64,000 nt of DNA from Allobosea sp. UNC402CLCol (GCF_000745475.1 NZ_JQJJ01000010.1:682001-746000); one strand, 5' to 3'. Numbered from the stretch's first letter, positions 17,302 to 27,971 are shown. Notes: generated by a model not told the origin, from the letters alone. Program-made: numbers and translations.

Positions 17302-18489
17302 ATGTCCGCCGAGATCACAGAACAGCGCCGGGACCGCCTCAAGCTGGTCGACCCGGCCCTGGAGACGGCACAGCCCGCCGAGGCGCGCCAGCCTGCCGAA
17401 ACCGCGCCGGCCGCGCCTGTCGAGGCGGTGCAGCCTGCCCCGAAGCGCAATACCGTCCGCCGTGCCGGGCTGATCCTGCTCGCCGGCGTCGCACTCGGTG
17501 CCGGCCTCTGGTACGGCATCGACTGGTGGCGCAACGGCCGCTTCATCGTCTCCACCGACGACGCCTATGTCGGCGCGGAGATGGCGACGGTGTCGGCCAA
17601 GCTCTCGGCCAATGTGGCCAAGGTTTCGGTGCTGCAGAACCAGGAAGTGAAGGCCGGGCAGTCGCTCGTCACGCTCGACGACGGCGATCAGCGCATTGCG
17701 CTCGCCGCCGCGCAGGCGAAGACGGCGACCGCGCAGGCCACGCTCGGGCGCATCGACAGCCAGATCGAGGCCGGCCGCGCCAGCCTGCTGCAGGCCAAGG
17801 CGCAGCAGAACTCGGCGCAGGCCGGCGTGACCCGCACGGCCGCCGATTTCGATCGCGCCAAGAGCCTCGCGGCCAAGTCCTATGGCTCGCAGGCGACGCT
17901 CGATGCCGCGACGGCGGCGCGCGACCAGGCCCAGGCAGCACTGGTCAGCGCCAATGCCGGCGTCACCGCCGCGGAAGCGAACATCAAGGTGCTGGAGGCG
18001 CAGCGCGTCGAGGCCGCAAGGCAGATCGACGAGCTCAAGGTGGCCGAGGATAAGGCCGCCCGCGACCTGACCTTCATGAAGATCGACGCGCCGATCGACG
18101 GCCTCGTCGCCAACACCAATGTCCAGCTCGGCGACCTCGTCGGCGCCGGCAAGCGGCTGATGTCGATCGTCCCGCTCGACCAGGTCTATGTCGACGCCAA
18201 CTTCAAGGAGACCCAGATCGGTCCGCTGAAGATCGGCGACAAGGCGAGCGTCACGGTCGATGCGCTGCCGGGGCAGGTCTTCCACGGCACGGTCAGCGGC
18301 ATCGCCGGTGGCACGGGCTCGGTCTTCACGCTGCTGCCGCCCGACAACGCGACCGGCAATTTCACCAAGGTCGTCCAGCGCGTGCCGGTGCGCATCGCGC
18401 TCGACCGGGAATCGACGGGCAAGCATGTGCTGCGCCCCGGCATGTCGGTCATCGTGTCCATCGATCCGCGTCCCGCCGGCCAGCGCTGA
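17302..18489 (+). CDS. emrA: HlyD/EmrA-type membrane fusion protein
   Basis: Periplasmic adaptor of a tripartite drug efflux pump. The 395-residue protein has a cytoplasmic Ala/Pro-rich tail, one membrane span near residues 53-70, the STDDAYVGAEMATVSAKLS barrel-sandwich start, a long Ala/Gln-rich coiled-coil hairpin (about 130-255), and the second lipoyl half DAPIDGLVANTNVQLGDLV. It precedes the MFS partner by 18 bases and is controlled by the divergent TetR protein. The outer-membrane channel is not encoded here. Confidence 0.93.
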   Translation: MSAEITEQRRDRLKLVDPALETAQPAEARQPAETAPAAPVEAVQPAPKRNTVRRAGLILLAGVALGAGLWYGIDWWRNGRFIVSTDDAYVGAEMATVSAKLSANVAKVSVLQNQEVKAGQSLVTLDDGDQRIALAAAQAKTATAQATLGRIDSQIEAGRASLLQAKAQQNSAQAGVTRTAADFDRAKSLAAKSYGSQATLDAATAARDQAQAALVSANAGVTAAEANIKVLEAQRVEAARQIDELKVAEDKAARDLTFMKIDAPIDGLVANTNVQLGDLVGAGKRLMSIVPLDQVYVDANFKETQIGPLKIGDKASVTVDALPGQVFHGTVSGIAGGTGSVFTLLPPDNATGNFTKVVQRVPVRIALDRESTGKHVLRPGMSVIVSIDPRPAGQR

Positions 18490-18507
18490 CGCTGCAAGGA
18501 GGCCGTC

Positions 18508-20094
18508 ATGGCCACCGCGACCCTGAACGCGCCGGCGGGTGCCCCGCCGGCCTCGGACGCCATACCGCTACGCCGGATCTTCGCCTTCATCGCGATGGTC
18601 TTCGGCATGTTCATGGCGATCCTGGACATCCAGATCGTCTCGGCCTCGCTGGCGGAGATCCAGGCCGGACTCTCGGCATCCTCGGATGAGATCGCCTGGG
18701 TGCAGACGGCCTATCTGATCGCGGAAGTGATCATGATCCCGCTCTCGGGCTATCTCAGCCGCGCCCTGTCGACGCGGGTGTTCTTCTCGATCGCGGCCGC
18801 CGGCTTCACGATCTCCAGCGTGCTCTGCGCCCAGGCCTCCTCGATCAACGAGATGATCCTGTGGCGCGCCGTGCAGGGCTTCATCGGCGGCGGCATGATC
18901 CCCGGCGTCTTCGCGGCCGCCTTCACGATCTTCCCGCCCTCCAAGCGGCCAATCGTCTCGCCGATCATCGGCCTCGTGGCGACGCTGGCGCCGACCATCG
19001 GGCCGACCGTCGGCGGCTATCTCAGCCATGCCTTCTCCTGGCACTGGCTGTTCCTCGTCAATGTCGTCCCCGGCATCGCCGTCACCATCGCGGCCTGGAC
19101 GCTGATCGATTTCGACAAGCCGGATCGCGGCCTGCTGAAGCGCTTCGACTGGCTGGGCCTCGCCGGCATGGCCGCCTTCCTCGGCAGCCTCGAATATGTG
19201 CTCGAGGAAGGCACGCGGCTCGACTGGTTCGAGAGCCACGAGATCGTCTTCTTCTCGGTGGTCATGGTCTTCGGCGCGGTGCTGTTCTTCTGGCGTGCGC
19301 TGACGCGCGAGGATCCCCTGGTCGATCTCTATGCCTTCCGGAACCGCAACTTCGCCTTCGGCTCGCTGTTCTCCTTCTGCATGGGCATCGGCCTTTACGG
19401 GCTGACCTATCTCTACCCGGTCTATCTCGGCCGCATCCGCGGCTATGACGCGCTGATGATCGGCGAAACCATGTTCGTCACGGGACTGGCCATGTTCCTG
19501 ACGGCGCCGATCGCCGGCCGGCTCTCGGCCAAGCTCGATCCGCGCATCATGATGATCATCGGGTTCAGCGCCTTCGCCCTCGGAACCTGGATCGTTTCGC
19601 ACATCACCGCGGATTGGGACTTCTACGAGCTGCTGCTGCCGCAGATCCTGCGCGGCTGCGGGCTGATGCTGTGCATGGTGCCGATCAACAACGTCGCGCT
19701 CGGCACCTTGCCGCCGCAGCAGCTCAAGAACGCCTCCGGGCTCTACAACCTGACCCGCAATCTCGGCGGCGCGGTCGGGCTCGCCGTCATCAACACCATG
19801 CTGAACACGCGCACCGACGTGCACATCACCCGGCTGCACGAATGGGTCGCGGCCGGGCGGCAGGTCGCCGAAGAGGCACTGGCGAACACGGCGCAGCGCT
19901 TCGGCGACTTCGGCGATGCCGCCAATACGATGGCTCTGGCTCTGCTCAATCAGCGTGCTCACAAGCAGGCGCTCATCATGGCGTTCGGCGACGTCTTCCT
20001 CGGGCTGACGGCGATCTTCGCCTGCCTCGTGGTGTTGTCGTTGTTCCTCAGCAAGCCGAAACCGGCACCGACCGGCGCGGGCGGCGGGCACTGA
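18508..20094 (+). CDS. emrB: DHA2-family MFS multidrug exporter (EmrB-like)
   Basis: A 528-residue 14-span proton antiporter paired with the EmrA-like protein. The first span carries FMAILDIQIVSASLAEIQ, motif D1 of DHA2 drug exporters. GYLSRALSTRVFF is the loop A motif and GPTVGGYLSHAFSWHWLFLVN is motif C with the WHWLF signature. Ribosome site AAGGAGG stands before ATG 18508. Together with emrA it would extrude hydrophobic toxicants; the substrate is unknown. Confidence 0.93.
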   Translation: MATATLNAPAGAPPASDAIPLRRIFAFIAMVFGMFMAILDIQIVSASLAEIQAGLSASSDEIAWVQTAYLIAEVIMIPLSGYLSRALSTRVFFSIAAAGFTISSVLCAQASSINEMILWRAVQGFIGGGMIPGVFAAAFTIFPPSKRPIVSPIIGLVATLAPTIGPTVGGYLSHAFSWHWLFLVNVVPGIAVTIAAWTLIDFDKPDRGLLKRFDWLGLAGMAAFLGSLEYVLEEGTRLDWFESHEIVFFSVVMVFGAVLFFWRALTREDPLVDLYAFRNRNFAFGSLFSFCMGIGLYGLTYLYPVYLGRIRGYDALMIGETMFVTGLAMFLTAPIAGRLSAKLDPRIMMIIGFSAFALGTWIVSHITADWDFYELLLPQILRGCGLMLCMVPINNVALGTLPPQQLKNASGLYNLTRNLGGAVGLAVINTMLNTRTDVHITRLHEWVAAGRQVAEEALANTAQRFGDFGDAANTMALALLNQRAHKQALIMAFGDVFLGLTAIFACLVVLSLFLSKPKPAPTGAGGGH

Positions 20095-20137
20095 GCCTGC
20101 GATCCCGCCCGCTGGACCTCCTGGAATCGTTTCCGTC

Positions 20138-20713
20138 ATGATCCCCAGTTTCGAACGCGTCTTCGGCCGCCTGCTGCGGCCTATCCGGGGCCATGACGCG
20201 GACCTGCTTTGCAACGATCCGCGCCTTGCCGTCGCGGCCGGGACGATGAAGCTGACCAGCCCGGCCTTTGCCGAGGGCGGCGATATCCCGAGCCGATATG
20301 CCGGGCGCGGGGTCGGCGAGAATGTGTCGCCGCCGCTGGCCTGGAGCGGCGTCCCGGCCGAGACGGTGGAACTCGTCCTCGTCATGCAGGATCCGGACGC
20401 ACCGCTGCCGCGGCCGGTGACGCATCTCGTCGCGACGGACATCGCCGTCGACAGCGAAGGCGTGGAGGAGGGCATGCTCCGGCCCGAGACGAATCCGCAG
20501 ATCGCCTTCCTGCCGGGTTCGCTCGGCCGCATCGGCTATGAGGGGCCGCGGCCGATCCGCGGCCATGGCCCGCACCGCTATGTCTTCCAGCTCTTCGCCC
20601 TGGCACGGGTCCTGCCCGCTCTCGATGACGTGATGCTTCCCGAGCTGGCATCGGGGATGGCGGGATGGGTGCTGGCGCGCGCGGTTCTGACCGGAATTTT
20701 CGAGCTCATCTAG
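20138..20713 (+). CDS. YbhB/YbcL-type PEBP (Raf-kinase-inhibitor-like) protein
   Basis: A 191-residue phosphatidylethanolamine-binding-protein fold. Signatures are ENVSPPLAWSGVP, VMQDPDAPLPRPVTHLV (anion-pocket motif) and GPRPIRGHGPHRYVFQLFAL. No signal peptide. The biochemical role of bacterial members is poorly known. It sits 43 bases after the efflux operon and may be read from it. Confidence 0.88.
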   Translation: MIPSFERVFGRLLRPIRGHDADLLCNDPRLAVAAGTMKLTSPAFAEGGDIPSRYAGRGVGENVSPPLAWSGVPAETVELVLVMQDPDAPLPRPVTHLVATDIAVDSEGVEEGMLRPETNPQIAFLPGSLGRIGYEGPRPIRGHGPHRYVFQLFALARVLPALDDVMLPELASGMAGWVLARAVLTGIFELI

Positions 20714-20825
20714 GCGGATTGCAGCCGCGGATGGCGGTGGACGGAGCGGTGCTGCAGCGGAATGTCGCAAACCGCGCGATTGACATTGCGATGCCAGCAA
20801 GGCAAATATGGCAGTAATATCAGTA

Positions 20826-20844
20826 GTTTAGATGTTTTCTAAAC
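20826..20844. promoter_or_regulatory. ICE-like dyad before irr
   Basis: GTTTAGATGTTTTCTAAAC has seven-base perfect arms and differs at one position from the iron control element pattern TTTAGAA-N3-TTCTAAA bound by Irr in rhizobia. It is 37 bases before the irr start, so autoregulation is likely. The consensus is from memory of published rhizobial motifs. Confidence 0.75.
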
Positions 20845-20881
20845 TGCGAGGCCGCAAGGCCCCATGGTGGAAGGCGTTTCG

Positions 20882-21415
20882 ATGAGCGTTCTGGTGAGCA
20901 AGGATCGGGAGCAGGCTGTCGCGGCGGAGCATATCCCGTGGCCGCAGAAAAGCCCGGCCTCCTGCCCGATCAGCGCGGTGAAGGCGCGCCTGCGTATGGC
21001 GGGTCTTCGCCCGACGCGGCAGCGCATGGCGTTGGGCTGGCTGCTCTTCGCCAAGGGCGACCGCCATGTCAGCGCCGAGATGCTCTATGAGGAGGCGATC
21101 CGCGCCCGCGAGCCGCTGTCCCTCGCCACGGTCTACAACACGCTGCGCCAGTTCTCGGAAGCCGGGCTGCTGCGCCAGGTTTCGGTGTCCGGCCCCAAGA
21201 CCTTCTTCGACACCAATGTCTCGGAGCACCACCACTTCTACAATGAGGACGACGAGACGGTCACCGACATCCCCGGCTCGACGATCCATGTCTCGGGCCT
21301 GCCGGATGCGCCGGAGGGCATGATGATCGCCTCGGTCGAGGTCATCGTCCGGCTGCGCAGCGCCGATGGCGAAGAGGTCACGACGACGAAGCGGGTGGCG
21401 GGCCATCACGCGTGA
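20882..21415 (+). CDS. irr: Iron response regulator Irr (Fur superfamily)
   Basis: Haem-responsive Fur-family regulator that controls iron and haem genes in Hyphomicrobiales. The 177-residue protein has AGLRPTRQRMALGWLLF and SLATVYNTLRQFSEAGLLRQV, the Irr-type DNA-binding wing, the HHH haem-binding motif at residues 116-118, and an N-terminal Cys28-Pro29 fitting the haem regulatory motif that triggers haem-dependent turnover in Bradyrhizobium. ATG 20882 follows GGAAGG; ATG 20864 is possible. Its stop overlaps the bfd start by four bases. Confidence 0.95.
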   Translation: MSVLVSKDREQAVAAEHIPWPQKSPASCPISAVKARLRMAGLRPTRQRMALGWLLFAKGDRHVSAEMLYEEAIRAREPLSLATVYNTLRQFSEAGLLRQVSVSGPKTFFDTNVSEHHHFYNEDDETVTDIPGSTIHVSGLPDAPEGMMIASVEVIVRLRSADGEEVTTTKRVAGHHA

Positions 21416-21702
21416 TCGTCTGTTCCTGCAACGTCATTTCGTGCCGGCAGATCAAGGGCACCGTCGGCGCTGACGGCAGCGGGCCGCGGACGGCCGGCGA
21501 GGCGTATGACTGCCTCGGTTGCAGCCCCGATTGCGGGCGTTGCGCGCGCGCGGTCCGTGCGATCCTGGCCGAGGCCCATGCCGCATGCGCGACGCAGTGC
21601 GGCAGTTGCGCCAGCCGCGAGATCGCATGCGCCGTCCATGTCAGCGTCGGCCGCATGCTGGACGGCATCGCGCCGTCAGAGGATGTCTCGCAGGCGGCCT
21701 GA
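21412..21702 (+). CDS. bfd: Bacterioferritin-associated ferredoxin
   Basis: A [2Fe-2S] protein that delivers electrons to bacterioferritin so stored iron can be released. Cluster ligands fit the Bfd pattern Cys4-x-Cys6 ... Cys41-x2-Cys44. At 96 residues it is longer than E. coli Bfd (64): a further C-terminal stretch adds CATQCGSCASREIAC, and there are extra Cys at 11, 34 and 37. It starts at GTG 21412 within the GTGA overlap with irr, so translation is probably coupled. Confidence 0.88.
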   Translation: MIVCSCNVISCRQIKGTVGADGSGPRTAGEAYDCLGCSPDCGRCARAVRAILAEAHAACATQCGSCASREIACAVHVSVGRMLDGIAPSEDVSQAA

Positions 21703-21783
21703 GCGACGCGCTGCCGGGATCGGGCGGCGTTGGATGATTGCAGCCGCCTTCGTTTTCCCTCTTTCCTTCCCGGATGCACCTCT

Positions 21784-21808
21784 CTACATTAGTATCATTC
21801 TAATGTAG
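21784..21808. promoter_or_regulatory. ICE-like dyad before bfr
   Basis: CTACATTAG-TATCATT-CTAATGTAG is a perfect nine-base inverted repeat whose core, TTAGTATCATTCTAA, fits the ICE pattern with a few mismatches. It lies 18 bases before bfr. Binding by Irr is inferred. Confidence 0.7.
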
Positions 21809-21826
21809 ATTGCGAGGAGCGACGCC

Positions 21827-22321
21827 ATGAAGGGCGACAAGAAGGTCATCGAATATCTCAACAAGGGGCTGCGCTCGGAGCTCACCGCGATCAACCAGTA
21901 CTGGCTGCATTACCGGATGCTCGACAATTGGGGGCTGAAGGAGATGGCCAAGACCTGGAAGAAGGAGTCGATCGAGGAGATGGTCCATGCCGACCGCTTC
22001 GTCGACCGCATCCTCTTCCTCGAGGGCTTCCCGAACCTCCAGACGCTCGACCAGCTCCGCATCGGCGAGACCGTCACCGAGGTCATCGAATGCGACCTCA
22101 AGGCCGAGATCGAGGCGCGGACGCTCTATCAGGAAGCGGCCAAATATTGCCGCGAGGTCGGCGATTTCCCGTCCGAGGATCTGTTCAAGGCCCTGATGAA
22201 GGATGAGGAAGGCCATATCGACTTCCTCGAGACGCAGCTCGACCTGATCAGCCGCATCGGCCTGGAACTCTACACCCAGAAGCATATCGGCGGCCTCGAA
22301 GGCGACGATCACGCGCATTGA
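21827..22321 (+). CDS. bfr: Bacterioferritin
   Basis: A 24-mer iron-storage haemoprotein. The 164-residue chain keeps every ferroxidase ligand at E. coli Bfr numbering (Glu18, Glu51, His54, Glu94, Glu127, His130) and the haem ligand Met52. It is preceded by an ICE-like dyad and by irr-bfd, giving one iron-storage locus with its regulator and its reductase partner. The tail ends in a His-containing GDDHAH. Confidence 0.97.
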   Translation: MKGDKKVIEYLNKGLRSELTAINQYWLHYRMLDNWGLKEMAKTWKKESIEEMVHADRFVDRILFLEGFPNLQTLDQLRIGETVTEVIECDLKAEIEARTLYQEAAKYCREVGDFPSEDLFKALMKDEEGHIDFLETQLDLISRIGLELYTQKHIGGLEGDDHAH

Positions 22322-22349
22322 TCGCCGGCGCTGCCTTGCGTGGCGGGCC

Positions 22350-22446
22350 GTCATGCTTGGGCTTGATCCGAGCATCTCAGGAACGAAAAGCGTTCGATCC
22401 TGCACGAGATTCTCGGGTCGCCGCCATGCGGCGCCCGAGAATGACG
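22350..22446. repeat. Composite palindromic intergenic element, copy 2
   Basis: Starts GTCATGCTTGGGCTTGATCC and ends with a long hairpin, ATTCTCGGG...GCC / GGC...CCCGAGAAT, followed by GAC. The right half closely matches the right half of the copy at 56.27 kb. It sits between bfr and the convergent cold-shock gene. Confidence 0.75.
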
Positions 22447-22469
22447 GGCCCGGTTGATCATGATCCAAC

Positions 22470-22496
22470 AAAAAAGGCCCGCCATTGGCGGGCCTT
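22470..22496 (-). terminator. Terminator of the cold-shock gene
   Basis: Read leftward: an eight-base GC stem (GGCCCGCC with its complement) around a three-base loop, extended by AA/TT, followed by six T on the minus strand. It starts 24 bases after the cold-shock stop. Confidence 0.88.
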
Positions 22497-22519
22497 CGTC
22501 TTTTGCGGCAGAAGCCGCC

Positions 22520-23155
22520 TCAGATGAAGCTGATGTTCGCCGCTTCCGGCCCCTTCCGGCCGGCACGGATCGAGAAGCGCACGCGCTGGCCATCCATCGG
22601 CGGCTGCAGGCCGCTGCGGCTCAGCGAGGAGACATGCAGGAAGACGTCCGGGCCGCCCTTGTCGGGAGCGATGAAGCCGAAACCGCGATCCGAGTTGAAG
22701 AATTTCACGGCGCCGTCATAGGGGCCTTCGACCGGTCCGCTGTCGCGATCCTGGAAACCGCCACCGCCATTGCGGTCCTGAAAGCCGCCGCCGCGGGGAC
22801 CGCGGTCCTGGTAGCCGCCACCGAAATCGTCGCGCGGCGGACGCGCGCCGAAGCCACCGCCGCGCGGCGCGGGCGCCGCCGTCTGGGTCGCCGTCGACGG
22901 GTCGATCTCGTGGACTGCGACCACCTGCAGCCCCCGGCGGCCTTCACCGAGGTCGGCGACGATGGTTGCGCCGGGGAGCAGATCCTGCTGGTCCAGCGGG
23001 CCGATCGCCGAGATGTGCAGGAAAACGTCGGCAGAACCATCGGCCGGCGAGGCGAAACCGAACCCCTTCTCAGGGTCGAACCATTTGACTTTGGCTTCGA
23101 TATTTTCGTGCGTGACGAAAGGCTGGGCAGCAGGAGGCTTGCGACGATCGAACAT
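22520..23155 (-). CDS. Double cold-shock-domain RNA-binding protein
   Basis: A 211-residue protein with two cold-shock domains. The first is at about 20-85 (AKVKWFDPEKGFGFASP, DVFLHISAIG), the second at about 144-211 (GAVKFFNSDRGFGFIAPD, DVFLHVSSLS); both keep the RNP1 and RNP2 aromatic patches. A flexible linker of Gly, Arg and repeated FQDR/YQDR units joins them, resembling RG-rich RNA-binding tails. This two-domain form is typical of alphaproteobacteria. It acts on RNA as a chaperone. Confidence 0.93.
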   Translation of the reverse strand: MFDRRKPPAAQPFVTHENIEAKVKWFDPEKGFGFASPADGSADVFLHISAIGPLDQQDLLPGATIVADLGEGRRGLQVVAVHEIDPSTATQTAAPAPRGGGFGARPPRDDFGGGYQDRGPRGGGFQDRNGGGGFQDRDSGPVEGPYDGAVKFFNSDRGFGFIAPDKGGPDVFLHVSSLSRSGLQPPMDGQRVRFSIRAGRKGPEAANISFI

Positions 23156-23533
23156 GGGGCTTCAGATATGAGTGACCGGGAGCACACAACTTAGCTCATG
23201 CCGGGCGCGCCGTCATCGGGGTCAGAGTGAAATTATCGCACGACAATTTCGGGGGTTATAGTGCTTTTTTTCGCGGCATCCCCAAGCTGATGAGGCGGCT
23301 TGCTATGCATCAAGAGCATGGGTTTTCGGCATTTTCGCCTGTTTCTTCGGCGGTTACGGCGAAAATGCCGCAGGTCTGCCTCTTGCAATCGCCGCATTCA
23401 GACGCGATCTGAGGCCGCGGATGCAATAACAAGTCGATAGATCACCGTCGCCGCGTCCTGTCGGATGCGCGACGCTTCAGGGAAGAACGCCTCCTGTTCG
23501 ATCGCGCCTCAAGGCGCTGTTCGGGAGATGATA
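23156..23533. other. 378-base divergent spacer, cold-shock gene to GNAT gene
   Basis: AT-richer than the surroundings, including GACAATTTCGGGGGTTATAGTGCTT-like sequence that may hold the cold-shock promoter and a long leader. Two GGCATTTTCGCC-like patches near 23.32-23.36 kb are in inverted orientation. I see no gene or known RNA. Confidence 0.4.
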
Positions 23534-24148
23534 ATGGCTCGATCAACACAAGCTCGCGGCAAGGCCGGCCGCGGGGAAATTCGCCGGCTCTGGCTGGCAG
23601 AACGCGATCTCTTCAGGGAGCATCTGCTCAGGCTCGATCCGCTGACGCGCCAGCAGCGCTTCGGCACGGCCGTGAACGATGCCTTCCTCGAGAATTATGC
23701 CACGACGACCTTCGGGGTCGGCGGGCTGGTCTATGCCTATGTCGAGGACGGGGTGGTCCGCGGCGCGGCCGAGTTGCGCGGTCTCGACGACATCGTCGCG
23801 CAGACAGGCGAGGCCGCCTTCAGCGTGGAGACGGGCTGGCGTCGTGCCGGTATCGGCGGCCAGCTGTTCTCGCGGCTGATCACGGCGGCCCGTAACCGCG
23901 GGATCAGGACGCTCTACATGACCTGCCTGCCGGAGAACGCGGCGATGAGGCGGCTCGCGCAGAAGTTCGAGGCCGATCTGGCCGGCGGCTACGCCGATAT
24001 CGAGGGCGTGATCGCGACCGGCGGTCCGACGCCCTTCACCATCCTGGACGAAGCCTTCGACAATGCGAAGGGCTTCGCGACGCTTGCCCTGTCGCTCCAG
24101 AAGACCTTCTGGCCGACGCGGATCCTGGCTCGCGCCTTCGGCGCCTGA
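23534..24148 (+). CDS. GNAT-family acetyltransferase
   Basis: A 204-residue protein with the acetyl-CoA motif A, ETGWRRAGIGGQLFSRLITAARNRG, and a following TLYMTCLPENAAMRRLAQKF strand-helix as in protein or small-molecule N-acetyltransferases. GGGAG precedes ATG 23534; ATG 23528 is an alternative. The N-terminal LDPLTRQQRF patch occurs in acetyltransferases of this group. The substrate is unknown. Confidence 0.85.
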   Translation: MARSTQARGKAGRGEIRRLWLAERDLFREHLLRLDPLTRQQRFGTAVNDAFLENYATTTFGVGGLVYAYVEDGVVRGAAELRGLDDIVAQTGEAAFSVETGWRRAGIGGQLFSRLITAARNRGIRTLYMTCLPENAAMRRLAQKFEADLAGGYADIEGVIATGGPTPFTILDEAFDNAKGFATLALSLQKTFWPTRILARAFGA

Positions 24149-24160
24149 CGGGCGCTTCCC

Positions 24161-24847
24161 TCAGCGGTTGAGGGAGAGGGCGGCGCCCGATTTCGTCACG
24201 GCGCCGTCCAGCGCGTTGCCGCCCGAGGCGCGCAGCCGCGCCGCGACCGTGCCGCCCTGCTGGTAGAGATAGACCTCGCCGTCGCGATAGTCCCAGGCGG
24301 TGATCTTCTGAAGATCGCGATTGGCGCAGCCCGACGAGCTGGCGCGGTAGAGATCGAGGGTCGGCGAGCTCGAAAGCTGGACGCGGCAGGTGCCGCCGGT
24401 GGCCTCGCGCGCGGTCCAGCTCCCGATCACGTTGTCACGCGTCGCGGCCGGGCGGGCCGGGGCGGAGGGCGCCGGGCCGAGGCCCGCAACCTGGTTGTTG
24501 CCGGGAGCGACCGGCGCGGGCGCCGGCTGGCCGGTGGGCGGCAGGCCCTGGCCCTGTGGCGTTCCGGCATTGGGATCGAAGAACGGATCCTGCGGCGGCG
24601 GCAGACCGGCGCTCGTCCCCGGCGGCGGGGCAGCGGCGGTCGGATAGCCGCCGGGCGGCGGCAGCGGCTCGGAGGTGATGGGGGCCGATGTCACCGGCGG
24701 CGCGGAGGGCAGGGCCGGCTGATTGTAGGAAGGCGGATTCATCACCGGTCCGGAGAAGCGCTGGGAGCCGGCGCAGGCCGTCAGGGCGAGGAGCGGGAGG
24801 AGTGCGGTCGCCTTCAGCGCCGGGATGGCGGTTTTCGTCGTCGTCAT
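24161..24847 (-). CDS. Lipoprotein with Omp19/Inh protease-inhibitor domain
   Basis: A 228-residue outer-membrane or periplasmic lipoprotein. The lipobox LTAC puts the lipidated Cys at residue 25. A long Pro/Gly/Ala-rich linker follows, to about residue 135. The C-terminal beta-barrel domain (GSWTAREATGGTCRVQLSSS, SGCANRD, LYQQGG) is of the AprI/Inh type, with one likely disulphide. Brucella Omp19 has this architecture and inhibits proteases. It converges on the GNAT gene. Confidence 0.82.
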   Translation of the reverse strand: MTTTKTAIPALKATALLPLLALTACAGSQRFSGPVMNPPSYNQPALPSAPPVTSAPITSEPLPPPGGYPTAAAPPPGTSAGLPPPQDPFFDPNAGTPQGQGLPPTGQPAPAPVAPGNNQVAGLGPAPSAPARPAATRDNVIGSWTAREATGGTCRVQLSSSPTLDLYRASSSGCANRDLQKITAWDYRDGEVYLYQQGGTVAARLRASGGNALDGAVTKSGAALSLNR

Positions 24848-25020
24848 GCGGCGCGGTTCCGATTCCGATCAATCTTACGTGGCGTCAATATCATAGAGGC
24901 ATAATGAACGCGGCATGAGCATGGTTTAGCTCAGCCGGGCCCGCTTGCGAACCCGCGAAGTCCGATCTGGTTCCGCTGTCACGCCAAAGGCATAGTGCGG
25001 CCTTCCCGGAAGGACCCGTC

Positions 25021-25404
25021 ATGACGCCGCTCACACCTGCCAGCATCGCCGCTCCCTTCGCCCGCTACAGCCACGGCATGGAAGTGCCGGCGGGCTGGCG
25101 CCTCGTCGTCTGCTCGGGGCAACTCGGTATCGCGGCGGATGGGAGCGTGCCCGAAGATGCGCGCGCGCAGGCCGATCTCTGCTTCGCCAACATCGCCGCG
25201 ATCCTCGCCGAGGCGCGGATGACGCTCGCCGATATCGTGCGGATCAATGCCTATGTCACCGACCGCGCCCATATGAAGGGCTATATGGATTCGCGCGACG
25301 CCCATGTCGGCGCGCCGCCGCCGGCTTCGACCCTGATGATCGTCTCGGGCTTCACCCGGCCGGAGTTCAAGGTCGAGATCGAGGTGATCGCGGCCGCGCC
25401 CTGA
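25021..25404 (+). CDS. RidA-family (YjgF/YER057c) enamine/imine deaminase-like protein
   Basis: A 127-residue chorismate-mutase-like fold protein. Seen are the CSGQLGIAADG block, ARAQADLCFANIAAIL, DIVRINAYVTD and the C-terminal VEIEVIAAAP. The canonical catalytic Arg context near residue 105 is replaced by ASTLMIVSGFTRPEF, so the protein may be a non-deaminating Rid subgroup member. It converges on acs. Confidence 0.85.
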   Translation: MTPLTPASIAAPFARYSHGMEVPAGWRLVVCSGQLGIAADGSVPEDARAQADLCFANIAAILAEARMTLADIVRINAYVTDRAHMKGYMDSRDAHVGAPPPASTLMIVSGFTRPEFKVEIEVIAAAP

Positions 25405-25425
25405 GACGCGACCGCGCGCTGCGAT

Positions 25426-27378
<1,953 letters not shown>

Positions 27379-27560
27379 TGGCAGGCATCTCCCCGGACAG
27401 GGTTCTTTGTCGCGTTCCCGTGTCCGCCTGCCGGCGGGCGCGGTCCCGCTTCGTTTGAATTGGGCGCATCATAGGGTGCGTGTGCGGCGCGGCAAGCGCT
27501 TCGCGCTCGCACTTTCGTGTCACAGACTTTCGGCGATGTTCGCCTGCGGTCCGGATGGTT

Positions 27561-27971
27561 TCAAAGGCCGCCCATCTTGCAGACGAGGTTCCATTCTTCA
27601 TCCGTCACCGGCTGGACCGAGAGGCGGAAAGAGGTGACGAGTGACATCTTGGCGAGCTTCGGCTCGGCCTTGACGGCGGCGAGCGTCACCGGCCTGGGCA
27701 GCGGCTTCACCGCCTTGAAGTCGACCAGTACCCAGGGCGGGCCGGCGGCTTCCCAGGGGTAGGCCTCGCGGATGACCTCGACGATGCCGACGACCTCGAG
27801 GCCTTCGTTGGAATGGTAGAAGAAGACCTGCTCGCCCTTCTTCATGGCCATCAGGTTGAGCTTGGCGGTGTGGTTCTTCACCCCGTCCCAATGCGTGCCC
27901 TTGGCACCGGCGTTGACCTGGTCGTCCCAGGACCAGACCGAGGGTTCGGATTTGATCAGCCAGTGAGCCAT
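27561..27971 (-). CDS. EVE-domain protein
   Basis: A 136-residue PUA-like fold protein starting MAHWLIKSEPSVWSWDDQ, with GVKNHTAKLNLMAMKKGEQVFFYHSNEG, the conserved modified-nucleobase pocket region. EVE domains read modified bases in RNA or DNA. It is last in tsaD-gpsA-(small protein)-EVE, and its ATG shares a base with the previous stop (TGATG). The linkage to tRNA-modification gene tsaD is common in alphaproteobacteria. Confidence 0.93.
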   Translation of the reverse strand: MAHWLIKSEPSVWSWDDQVNAGAKGTHWDGVKNHTAKLNLMAMKKGEQVFFYHSNEGLEVVGIVEVIREAYPWEAAGPPWVLVDFKAVKPLPRPVTLAAVKAEPKLAKMSLVTSFRLSVQPVTDEEWNLVCKMGGL

